Origin: an uncultured Dermabacteraceae bacterium | GTDB lineage: Bacteria > Actinomycetota > Actinomycetes > Actinomycetales > Dermabacteraceae | Direction of reading: 5' to 3' | DNA length: 36,254 nucleotides | Assembly (NCBI GenBank): GCA_946223075.1 | Contig: CAMILZ010000021.1 | Span: 1 to 36,254 of the forward strand | In this document: in pieces, positions 23,501-30,112 of the stretch | Layout: the number at the start of each line of letters is the position of its first letter | How positions within the stretch are numbered: the first letter of the stretch is position 1 | The notes under the pieces: generated by a model | Databases searched by the model: none | Seen by the model: the letters and a program-made list of their open reading frames with translations, nothing else | What the model was told of the DNA's origin: nothing | Translations under genes and position numbers: made by a program

Positions 23501-25015
23501 CCCGTACTGCGCCTCGTGCGCGATACGCATCCCGCGACCGGTGGCGTGCGACGCTTCGTCGAGAACCGCGCGAAAGCTCTCGACGAAGGGTGGGGTGCGC
23601 TCCTCGCGCCGCCAAGCCCCGAACACATCGACGATGACACCTTCATTTACGTCACCGACGGCCGCGGACCCTTGCATCACGGCGCCGAGTTCGTGGAATC
23701 CACCGACGCCGAGCTGCGCCGCGTCACCGACCTCGTGATCTACCACGCGCGCCACAATCCGGAGCGTTCACTCGCGGTCGTCACCCTCACGCCCACGCAT
23801 GCGAGGGCGGTCCAGGATTCGATCATGCGATCCGTGAGCCGCCTTCCCGACCTGCACGATTTCTTCAACCCCGAGCGTGAAGAGTTCTTCACGGTCGTGC
23901 CAGCCCAGGCGGCGACCTCGGTTGTTCGCGACGACGTCATCGTCTCGCTCGGCTTTGGCCTCACCCCGCACGATCGTCTTTTGCACCGCTTCGGTCCCCT
24001 TTCGACCGACGCCGGGAGGCGCGCCCTTCTCACGCTTCTCACTCGCGCGCGTTTCCACACGAGTGTCGTGAGTGCCGTGCGCAGCAGCGATCTTGAGGTC
24101 GATAGGCTCCGCACCGATGGTGCTCGTGACCTGCGGCTTTTGCTTGAGTTCCTCGAGGCTGGCTTTTCGCAGGACGTGCTCGAGAGCGCGGAAGCAGCTG
24201 AGCGGGAGGAACCGTCGGACCTTCCCGAGGTGAAGGGCGGTTCCGACGCCGCCCTCGCCGAAGGAGAGGCTTCGGAAAAGGCCGAGGAGAGCGAACGCCC
24301 AGGCGATGCCGAGGAGCCTGCCGAGGATGCTGCCGCACGCGAGCAGAGCGACGAGGGCGATCCCGGAGTCGATTCCGAGGCACCCGCCGAGCCCGAGATC
24401 CCCGATAGCTCCGAGGCGCTCGTCGCGGACCTCGCCGACCGTCTGTGGCGCGCCGGCTACACGATCGACCTTGATTACGGGCTCTCAACCGAACGCGTCG
24501 AACTCGCGATCGCCCACCCCGAGCTTCCCGGCCGGTACCTCGTGGCCGTCGCGACCGATGGGCCGCGCTACCGTGAAATCACGGATCAGCGTGAACGCGA
24601 CCGCTTGAGCGCCGAACGCCTCGAGGCCGCGGGGTGGACCGTGGAACGCGTGTGGTCGTGGGCGCTGTTCATCGATCCCGAAGGCGAAGCGGAGCGCGTC
24701 ATCAAGAGTGTTGAGCGCGCCTACCACGACTATCTCGAACAGCAGGACCTCAAGATCGGCCGCGGCGCCGCACGCCACCGCCTCCCGAAACCGAAGATTC
24801 CTGCGGGCCACCCGCTGAGCTTCTACGGACCGGACGACTTCGATCAGGTCGTCGCCTACATCTGCTCGGACGGTCAGGCACGTCTTTCGGAGCAACTCGC
24901 CTCGGAGGTGCGTGAATTCCTCGCGTTTACCGAACGCAGCGTGCTCCTCGACGTCTCGGTCTCGGCAGCGATCCGCCGCTACATCGCCAAGCAGAACGAA
25001 GGCGAGGCGCGGTGA
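20525..25015 (+). CDS. DUF4011-type superfamily 1 helicase-nuclease homologue with degenerate motifs
   Basis: A 1,496-residue cytoplasmic protein built like the large DUF4011/REase_MTES_1575 helicases. The N-terminal DUF4011-like region (~140-330) has FLTDMRSGVFLDLTKSHPQG and ARDALLxxEE-type helices. A split helicase core and a C-terminal Vsr-like nuclease domain (~1290-1410) follow. The active residues are altered. The Walker A position (~394-403) reads GAPGRPLART, with no GKS/T. Walker B (~932-942) reads FDLVILADAAR where DEAS is expected, and motif III is VGDPFDF. Motif VI survives as LTRAR (~1170). The nuclease strand reads AVATDGPRY where related proteins have an E-x-D pair. A Glu/Ala-rich linker spans ~1222-1297. 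It probably has a structural or regulatory role. It overlaps the next small gene by 4 bases. Confidence 0.8.
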   Translation: MSWFGRSKRAKSQGSKKAEVDALTARAREDHAWVGQSPRSEGDDAAKSTQKVPAEGGSSAVEEPTLEIRELQGASEMPHGYTESSVDDTGAHVFTPADFESDPDETDLQGALSRVLVTEASREERIEESLATWRTALASLAGDHDFLTDMRSGVFLDLTKSHPQGLAHLFASRGSTRLSSLVREEASRERAREAAFEIRESALAHAENRGLTTCHLAIGEATWTDLSGEQVHAPLLLRPLNLHVRGGAREDIDIDLDAAVDLNPVVLRALRDEGVLIDARALLELTDSHHGFDPQPVLDAFRSLGEPLPGFRVSHALVVGNLVDASGPMLEDFDVPAADLADLPIIGALAGDEESREELAAQVGTSHEVPESVASADPDARLIAENLQDHPALVVHGAPGRPLARTVVAFAAEQVAAGKRVLLVSQSSSRLDELQGAVQDAGLEDILLSLVPDPHLQREASRSMLLSLAKASSFVPPVSLAEPEGLAEAREVLTGHVEAMHRVQEPWGVSAHEAINELADLARRRPAPRTGVRLTPNVAHAILKDRARYEQLMREAVDSGALTMVPEDTPWYGASITSEHQAKRALDLVTELDEASLPQLMEHAEALGAPCNLEKARSFAELRHTVRVLDAMRSLFRHVRPELFNEKIDMLLAAVSDKTYREDHGTVMSFGERRRWKKLAKSMLQPSESTENLRAHLLAAQDIHRQWEVIATDAGLTPVVPKSLGEVEALVGSTQKSLDELQVLLAGTEKGTDFDNTELGALHERMKDLHARSAVLDVLPRRTKVMRELEFEGFDALLRDIRGPEITADLAVAELNLAWWVSVLEFIARAEPTLSQYDGTKLSQVAERYRRLDEQHLKAGRFRVRKRVDELLVETMKRFPETSRSAIIELNTPGTMSVRDTAAKYQDIMFRARPLWLASPFMVPQMIPAGRHFDLVILADAARLPTAASIPALSRARQAVIVGDPFDFVDGDDVRAHHTSMARLLDEASEVAPVLRLVRDTHPATGGVRRFVENRAKALDEGWGALLAPPSPEHIDDDTFIYVTDGRGPLHHGAEFVESTDAELRRVTDLVIYHARHNPERSLAVVTLTPTHARAVQDSIMRSVSRLPDLHDFFNPEREEFFTVVPAQAATSVVRDDVIVSLGFGLTPHDRLLHRFGPLSTDAGRRALLTLLTRARFHTSVVSAVRSSDLEVDRLRTDGARDLRLLLEFLEAGFSQDVLESAEAAEREEPSDLPEVKGGSDAALAEGEASEKAEESERPGDAEEPAEDAAAREQSDEGDPGVDSEAPAEPEIPDSSEALVADLADRLWRAGYTIDLDYGLSTERVELAIAHPELPGRYLVAVATDGPRYREITDQRERDRLSAERLEAAGWTVERVWSWALFIDPEGEAERVIKSVERAYHDYLEQQDLKIGRGAARHRLPKPKIPAGHPLSFYGPDDFDQVVAYICSDGQARLSEQLASEVREFLAFTERSVLLDVSVSAAIRRYIAKQNEGEAR

Positions 25016-25185
25016 GCGAGAAGAAGCATGCATCTCGCCCCATCGTCTCCTCGCTCACGGGCAAGCCGATCGACGTCGCACCCCCGAAGGAGCGTGTGAT
25101 TCCCACGCGAGCAAAGGCTGATCGCGGTGATGATTCGAACGACGAACGCCTCATGCGGGACGTCCCGCCGCACTGGGGACGCTAA
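25012..25185 (+). CDS. Conserved small protein coupled to the helicase homologue
   Basis: A 57-residue soluble protein starting at the GTG that overlaps the stop of the giant gene (GTGA) and ending at TAA 25183-25185. It starts VSEKKHASRPIVSSLTGKPI and ends with the tail DDSNDERLMRDVPPHWG. That NDERL-x-RDVPPHW tail is the kind of short conserved motif seen in small actinobacterial proteins. It is basic at the start and acidic near the end. Coupling suggests it works with, or is produced in proportion to, the helicase homologue. Its function is unknown. It is easily missed because of its size and GTG start. Confidence 0.7.
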   Translation: MSEKKHASRPIVSSLTGKPIDVAPPKERVIPTRAKADRGDDSNDERLMRDVPPHWGR

Positions 25186-25207
25186 CGAGAAAGCAAGGAG
25201 ACGCGCG

Positions 25208-26047
25208 ATGGCACACTTGAGCGACCTCACCGTGACCGTGATTGGTGCGGGAAACATGGGCGGCGCGGTCGCGCACGCGATCCGCAAGGCTGGCGTGAGC
25301 GAAGACCGGCTCGTTCTCCTCAACTCGAGTGCGGAATCCACGTCGAAGGCCGCCCGCGAGATCGGCGCCACGAACGCGTTCGAGCGATACGGTTCCGACG
25401 CTACCCTCGCCTCCGCCGTTGCCGAATCACACGTGGTCGTGCTCGGCTTCAAGCCCTACCACCTCGAGTCCATGGCCCCGTTAATCGCCCCGCATGTGCG
25501 GGAGGGGGCCCTGATCGTTTCGCTTCTTGCTGGCGCGAGCCTTGAAACGCTCAGTGACGCGTTCGACGGCCACAGCGCGCTCGTGCGCGCCATGCCGAAT
25601 ACCCCCATCGCCGTCGGTAAGGGCGTCGTGGGCCTCATGCCCGGCGCTCACACGAGCGAAAAAGACCGGCAACTCGCACGCGCGCTTTTCGAAGAGTCAG
25701 CGACGGTTGTCGAGGTCCCCGAACACCAGGTCCACGGGGTCATTGGCGCGGCGGGGAGTGCGAGTGCGTACTTCTTCCTCATCGCCGAAGCCATGATCGA
25801 TGAGGCCGTTGCCGAAGGCTTTACGCGTGCCGTCGCGACGGACCTCGTCGTGGGAACGATGCTGGGGAGCGCGACCCTCCTGCACGAAACGGGGGAGGCT
25901 CCCACGAGTGCCCGCTACGCCGTGACCTCGCCGGGAGGCGCGACCGCGCAGGCCATCGCCGCGCTCGAAGAAGGCGGGATCCGCGCGCTCATGGCACGCG
26001 GCATGCGGGCGGCTGCCGACACGTCGCGCGCAATGGAGGAACGCTAG
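25208..26047 (+). CDS. proC: Pyrroline-5-carboxylate reductase
   Basis: The last step of proline synthesis: reduces 1-pyrroline-5-carboxylate to L-proline with NAD(P)H in the cytoplasm. The protein has 279 residues, a normal length. The dinucleotide-binding loop is VIGAGNMGGAVAHAI (~11-25). The family signature region includes VRAMPNTPIAVGKGVVGL (~120-137), the helix after GSASAYFFLIAEAMIDE (~181-197), and TSPGGATAQAI (~239-249). The ATG at 25208 follows AAGGAG (25195-25200). Reading from the GTG at 25127 would add 27 residues that overlap the small gene out of frame. It lies 22 bases after that small gene, so the three may share a transcript. Confidence 0.93.
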   Translation: MAHLSDLTVTVIGAGNMGGAVAHAIRKAGVSEDRLVLLNSSAESTSKAAREIGATNAFERYGSDATLASAVAESHVVVLGFKPYHLESMAPLIAPHVREGALIVSLLAGASLETLSDAFDGHSALVRAMPNTPIAVGKGVVGLMPGAHTSEKDRQLARALFEESATVVEVPEHQVHGVIGAAGSASAYFFLIAEAMIDEAVAEGFTRAVATDLVVGTMLGSATLLHETGEAPTSARYAVTSPGGATAQAIAALEEGGIRALMARGMRAAADTSRAMEER

Positions 26048-26054
26048 AGGCGAG

Positions 26055-26079
26055 GCAAGCGTCGGCCCCTCGATCTTGC
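26055..26079. terminator. Weak hairpin between convergent proC and ktrA-like genes
   Basis: GCAAG (26055-26059) pairs with CTTGC (26075-26079) around a long loop. CCCG/CGGG near 26083-26096 forms a second small stem. It could act for both converging transcripts, but the arms are short. Confidence 0.3.
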
Positions 26080-26088
26080 AAGCCCGCG

Positions 26089-26757
26089 CTACGGGCGGTT
26101 GGAGAAGCGCTCGATCAGCTCGGTGTGACCCGAGACGATGAGCGTGTCGTGCGAGGAGACGACCGTGTCGGGCTCCGCGTAGGTAAAGTCGCGGCCCGGG
26201 GATTTCACACCCACGACCGTCACGCCGTACTTTGTGCGGATATCGGACTCGCCGAGGGAGAAGCCTTGGATTTCGCGCGGCGGGTGCATTTTCACGATCG
26301 CCCAGCCGTCGTCGAACTCGATGTAGTCGAGAAGACGGCCGTTGACGAGGTGCGCGACCCTCTGGCCCGCATCTTTTTCGGGGAAGACGACGTGGTGCGC
26401 GCCGATGCGTTCGAGAATCTTGCCGTGCGCGACGGAAATTGCCTTCGCCCAAATGACTGGGCCCGCGAGGTCCACGAGGTTTGCGGTGATGAGCACGCTC
26501 GCCTCGATCGATGTGCCCACGCCGACGACGGCGACATCGAAATTGGACGCGCCCACCTGGTTGAGCGCTTCGATGTTCGTGGCATCCGCTTCAACAACGT
26601 GGGTGAGCTTTCCCGAGTAGTCCTGAACGAGCTCGGCTCGTTTATCGATCGCGAGAACGTTCGTGCCGAGGGACTCGAGGTTGAGGGCCATCGACGCCCC
26701 GAAGCGGCCGAGGCCGACGATGAGGACGCTGCGGCCGAAGGAACGGGAGTTTGCCAT
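26089..26757 (-). CDS. Potassium uptake regulatory subunit, KtrA/TrkA (RCK) type
   Basis: A cytoplasmic gating subunit of a Ktr-type K+ transporter, 222 residues. The N-terminal RCK nucleotide-binding domain has GLGRFG at 15-20 and an acidic residue at the end of beta-2 (AIDKR, Asp38), typical for NAD(H) or ATP/ADP binding. The C-terminal TrkA-C domain (~140-222) includes TVVGVKSPGRDF and DTLIVSGHTELIERF. It forms a ring under the TrkH-like pore protein encoded 19 bases upstream on the same strand. The order pore then RCK suggests one operon, with an extra possible promoter at 26765. Confidence 0.9.
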   Translation of the reverse strand: MANSRSFGRSVLIVGLGRFGASMALNLESLGTNVLAIDKRAELVQDYSGKLTHVVEADATNIEALNQVGASNFDVAVVGVGTSIEASVLITANLVDLAGPVIWAKAISVAHGKILERIGAHHVVFPEKDAGQRVAHLVNGRLLDYIEFDDGWAIVKMHPPREIQGFSLGESDIRTKYGVTVVGVKSPGRDFTYAEPDTVVSSHDTLIVSGHTELIERFSNRP

Positions 26758-26764
26758 GTTTTCC

Positions 26765-26770
26765 AGCCTA
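26765..26770 (-). promoter_or_regulatory. Internal -10 element TAGGCT before the KtrA-like gene
   Basis: On the minus strand TAGGCT ends 7 bases before the ATG at 26757, close to the N6 spacing of the other leaderless candidates. It lies just upstream of the RCK gene and could give extra copies of that subunit. Confidence 0.4.
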
Positions 26771-26776
26771 GCGGAC

Positions 26777-28183
26777 TCAGCCGACGACGGGCCGTTCTTC
26801 GGGCAGGTGGATGACCCTGCGGCGGCTGCGAAGGGCGAGGGCAGCGCCGAGAGTCATGGGCCCGATGCGACCCACGTACATGCACACGATGATGACGTAC
26901 TTCGCGGCGTTGCCGAGATCGCTCGTGATACCGGTGGAGAGCCCCACGGTGCCGTAGGCGCTCAGCACTTCGAAAAGGACGCGGTCGAGCGGATACTCGG
27001 TGAGGCGGAGCATGACCCAGGTGGCGATCGCGACGAACAGCACGCTGATTACGAGAACGGCGATGGCCTGGCGGATCGTGTCGTAGGGAATGCTGCGGCC
27101 AAAAATTTCGATGTCGCGGTCGCCTCGCGCTTCCGCAACGATCGACAGTACGAGGAGGGCGAACGTCGTGACCTTGATGCCGCCGCCCGTGGATCCCGAA
27201 CCTCCGCCAATGAACATGAGCAGGTCCATGATGAGCCACGTATCGGTGTTCATTGCCCCGATGTCGAGGGTGGAGAATCCGCCGGAGCGGGTCATGACAC
27301 TCGCAAAAGTGGAGGAGAGCAGCTTCGTGCCGATGCTGTGGCCGCCGAGGGTTGCGGGATTGCCCCACTCGGAAAGAAGAACCCCGACCGAACCCGCGAC
27401 GAGGAGGATGCTCGAGGTCCAAATCGTGAGTTTCGCGTGAAGGCTCCAGTGCTCGGGCGTGCGCCAATTCTTGACGAGCACGAGGATCACCGGAAAACCG
27501 AGCGCCCCCACGAACACGGAGGTGCCGATCGGTATCGAAAACCACGGGTCACCGAGGTAGCGCTCGATGCCGCCCACCTCGGGGATGAAGCCCGCGTTGT
27601 TGAACGCCGAGATCGCGTAGAACACGGAATTGAAGAGAGCGTATTTCAGGGTTGCTTCGTGCCGCATGAGGAAGGGCACGAGCGCGATAAACGTTGCGAC
27701 CTCGAAGCCTGTCGAGGTAAGAACGATCGTGCGGAGAACGCCGCCGACTTCGCTCAGCTTCGCCGCCTTGGTTTCGCGCGCCGTGACGATGCGTTGCGCG
27801 AGACCCATGTGCCGCATGACGCTCAGGCCGAGGAGAGAGGCGAGCGTGAGAACGCCGAGACCACCCACCTTGATCGCGACCATGAGCACGACGAGCCCGA
27901 ACGTTGACCAGTGGGTTTGCGTGGGCACCGTGACGAGGCCGGTGACGCACATGGCGCTCACCGCCGTGAAAAGCGCATCGACAAAGCGGGTGCGCTGGCC
28001 CGAGACGCTCGCGATGGGCAGCTCAAGGATGAGCGTAAACATCAAGATCATGGCCGTGAACACGAAAAGTGCGAGGCGCGCGGGCGACGTGCGGGCCGCT
28101 TCACGCACAAGGCGCGAAATGAAGGAGCCAACCGCGTTGAGGCGGCGCCGGGGAGTGAGGCGGGGGACGGTAGGCGCTCTCAC
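26777..28183 (-). CDS. TrkH/KtrB-family potassium transporter pore subunit
   Basis: An integral membrane K+ (or Na+-dependent K+) channel-like transporter with 468 residues and eight to ten helices arranged as four pore repeats. The selectivity-filter segments are visible: SAMCVTGLVTV in repeat 1, FNNAGFIPEVGG in repeat 2, MTRSGGFSTLD in repeat 3 and YGTVGLSTGI in repeat 4. The flexible gating loop GSGSTGGGIKVTTF lies before repeat 4. I start it at the GTG at 28183, which follows AAAGGAGG; longer frames upstream have no homology. It is divergent from the dynamin-like pair. It works with the RCK subunit encoded downstream. Confidence 0.9.
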   Translation of the reverse strand: MRAPTVPRLTPRRRLNAVGSFISRLVREAARTSPARLALFVFTAMILMFTLILELPIASVSGQRTRFVDALFTAVSAMCVTGLVTVPTQTHWSTFGLVVLMVAIKVGGLGVLTLASLLGLSVMRHMGLAQRIVTARETKAAKLSEVGGVLRTIVLTSTGFEVATFIALVPFLMRHEATLKYALFNSVFYAISAFNNAGFIPEVGGIERYLGDPWFSIPIGTSVFVGALGFPVILVLVKNWRTPEHWSLHAKLTIWTSSILLVAGSVGVLLSEWGNPATLGGHSIGTKLLSSTFASVMTRSGGFSTLDIGAMNTDTWLIMDLLMFIGGGSGSTGGGIKVTTFALLVLSIVAEARGDRDIEIFGRSIPYDTIRQAIAVLVISVLFVAIATWVMLRLTEYPLDRVLFEVLSAYGTVGLSTGITSDLGNAAKYVIIVCMYVGRIGPMTLGAALALRSRRRVIHLPEERPVVG

Positions 28184-28275
28184 GGGGCCTCCTTTCTGCG
28201 CGGGTAGGTGGGCCGGGTTCACTCTATTCCCCTTTGGGCGGATCGGGGTATTTTTGCGGGGCGCGAATGGGGAAC

Positions 28276-28292
28276 GGGGGTCCGACGCTTGC
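28276..28292 (+). repeat. Dispersed motif GGGGGTCCGACGCTTGC (one of several copies)
   Basis: The exact 17-mer recurs in inverse orientation at 36206-36222. Close copies are GGGGTCCGACGCCTGC at 57-72, GGGGCCGACGCTTGC (inverse) at 26055-26069 and GGGCCCGACGCTTGC (inverse) at 31664-31678. Three copies are intergenic. Confidence 0.5.
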
Positions 28293-28318
28293 CGGGCCCT
28301 TCGCGAAGCCCCGTTCGG

Positions 28319-28324
28319 TAGGCT
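28319..28324 (+). promoter_or_regulatory. -10 element TAGGCT, predicted leaderless start
   Basis: TAGGCT ends 6 bases before the ATG at 28331. No ribosome binding site is visible there, which fits leaderless translation. Confidence 0.6.
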
Positions 28325-28330
28325 TATGCC

Positions 28331-30112
28331 ATGAATGCACGTGCGGACTCTTCTCTTCTTTCGCCGCTCACGCGGCATGTGCGCGAGGCGAGCCTCCCGT
28401 TTGAGATCGCGGGCGCTGCCGAGGCGCGCGAGAAGGCGGAGCACATTGCCCAGCAGGTCGAGGACCACCTCGCGCCGAGACTTGCCTCACTCGAGGCGCC
28501 GCTGCTTGCCGTCGTCGGTGGCTCGACCGGTTCGGGGAAATCGACCCTCGTGAATGCGCTCGTGGGGGAGAGCATCTCGAGAGCGGGGGCATTGCGGCCG
28601 ACGACCCGTCAGCCCGTGCTCGTGCACAATCCTTCCGACACGGACTGGTTCGAGGGGGAGCGGATCCTCCCGTCGCTTCCGCGCGTGCACATGAGCGCCT
28701 CGAGCCCCGAAGCGCGCGAGCGCGGCACGGGCTTTGGCACGGCCCTCCATCTCGTCGCGAGCGAGCGAGTTCCACAGGGGATCGCGCTTTTGGATGCGCC
28801 GGATATCGACTCCGTGAGCCGCGAGAACCGCGAGCTTGCGGGCCAGCTTTTGCGCGCCGCCGACCTGTGGATCTTTGTGACGACCGCTCACCGGTACGCC
28901 GATGCGGTACCATGGCTTGCCCTCGCGCAGGCCGCGGAGCGTGACGTCACGGTCGTCGTAGTCATGAACCGCATCCCTCACAAGGATGGCGTGGCGGAGG
29001 ATCTCACCTCGCATTTGAGCGCGATGCTCGCCGAGAGGGGAGTCGTGACGGAGCGCTTGCTCGCCATCCACGAGCAGGAACTCGGCGAAGGAGAACTTCT
29101 CGACACAGAGGAGGTGCGCGAGCTTTCGGCATGGCTCGGGGCGCTCGCGCGTGACAAGGAAGCGCGCTCGGCGATCGCGAGGCGCACGCTGCGAGGGGCA
29201 CTCGTCGCGACCGCACAATCGCTCGAGGAGCTCGCCGATGCCGTCGGCGCTCAGGAACAAGAACGGGATCGGCTCGCGGCGCTCGCGCGCGCGGAGTTCG
29301 ATGAAGCGAAGGACTCGATCACAAGCCTCACGCGCGACGGGGCGCTTTTGCGAGGTGAGGTGCTCGCACGCTGGCAGGATGTTGTGGGCACGGGCGAGTT
29401 TTTCAAGGGCGTGCAGGGATGGATTTCCCGCACGCGCGATCGGCTCACGGCCGCCCTCACGGGGCGCACGCGGCCCGTCGTGGCCGCGGAAAGCGCGATC
29501 GAAACGGGTCTCGTGACCGTTGTCATCGACCAGGTGGCAAACGCTCGTTCGCGCACCGTGCGCGCGTGGAACTCGCGCGCCGCAGGATCCTCCCTCCTTC
29601 AGTCGAGTCCCGGACTCGCCGTCACGCTCATGCAGGTGCCCGAGGATTTCCGCCGCACGGTCGAGGACCAGGTCCGGGCCTGGCAAAAGGATGTGCTTGA
29701 GCTTGTCGAGACCGAAGGCTCCGATCGCCGCACGCAAGCGCGCGTCCTGTCCCTCGGCGTGAACGTCGTGGGCATCGCCCTCATGGTCGTCGTGTTCGCC
29801 TCGACAGCCTTCATGCCTACGGGGCTCGAGGTTGGCGCGGGCACGGCAACGGCGCTCGTGGGGCAAAAGCTCCTCGAATCGATCTTTGGTGACGAGGCCG
29901 TGAGGCGCCTCGCGAAGAAGGCGCGCGGCATGCTCGATGCGCGCATCGCCAATGTCGTTGATGCGCAAGCGACGGCCTTCGCGAAGGCTCTTGCCGCGCA
30001 GCCCATCACGACTCCCGCACGCGATATTCGTGCCGACGCCGAGGCCGTCCGCACCCTCATCGACAGTCTCGGCAGCACGTCCGCCCCTCGCGTACGAGGT
30101 GATCGGGGATGA
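28331..30112 (+). CDS. Dynamin-like GTPase, first of pair (DynA type)
   Basis: A membrane-associated large GTPase of 593 residues. G1 is GGSTGSGKST (63-72), a G2 threonine lies in RPTTRQP (~89-95), and G3 is DAPD (155-158). The G4 position reads VVMNRIPHKDG, where Asn-x-x-Asp is the norm, so guanine specificity may be relaxed. A long helical middle region (~280-460) is followed by two hydrophobic segments (~474-515), as expected for a membrane-remodelling dynamin. It overlaps the second GTPase gene by 4 bases (ATGA). Two tandem dynamin-like genes are known in Streptomyces (DynA/DynB, septum stability during sporulation). Here a role in division or envelope stress is inference. Confidence 0.8.
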   Translation: MNARADSSLLSPLTRHVREASLPFEIAGAAEAREKAEHIAQQVEDHLAPRLASLEAPLLAVVGGSTGSGKSTLVNALVGESISRAGALRPTTRQPVLVHNPSDTDWFEGERILPSLPRVHMSASSPEARERGTGFGTALHLVASERVPQGIALLDAPDIDSVSRENRELAGQLLRAADLWIFVTTAHRYADAVPWLALAQAAERDVTVVVVMNRIPHKDGVAEDLTSHLSAMLAERGVVTERLLAIHEQELGEGELLDTEEVRELSAWLGALARDKEARSAIARRTLRGALVATAQSLEELADAVGAQEQERDRLAALARAEFDEAKDSITSLTRDGALLRGEVLARWQDVVGTGEFFKGVQGWISRTRDRLTAALTGRTRPVVAAESAIETGLVTVVIDQVANARSRTVRAWNSRAAGSSLLQSSPGLAVTLMQVPEDFRRTVEDQVRAWQKDVLELVETEGSDRRTQARVLSLGVNVVGIALMVVVFASTAFMPTGLEVGAGTATALVGQKLLESIFGDEAVRRLAKKARGMLDARIANVVDAQATAFAKALAAQPITTPARDIRADAEAVRTLIDSLGSTSAPRVRGDRG

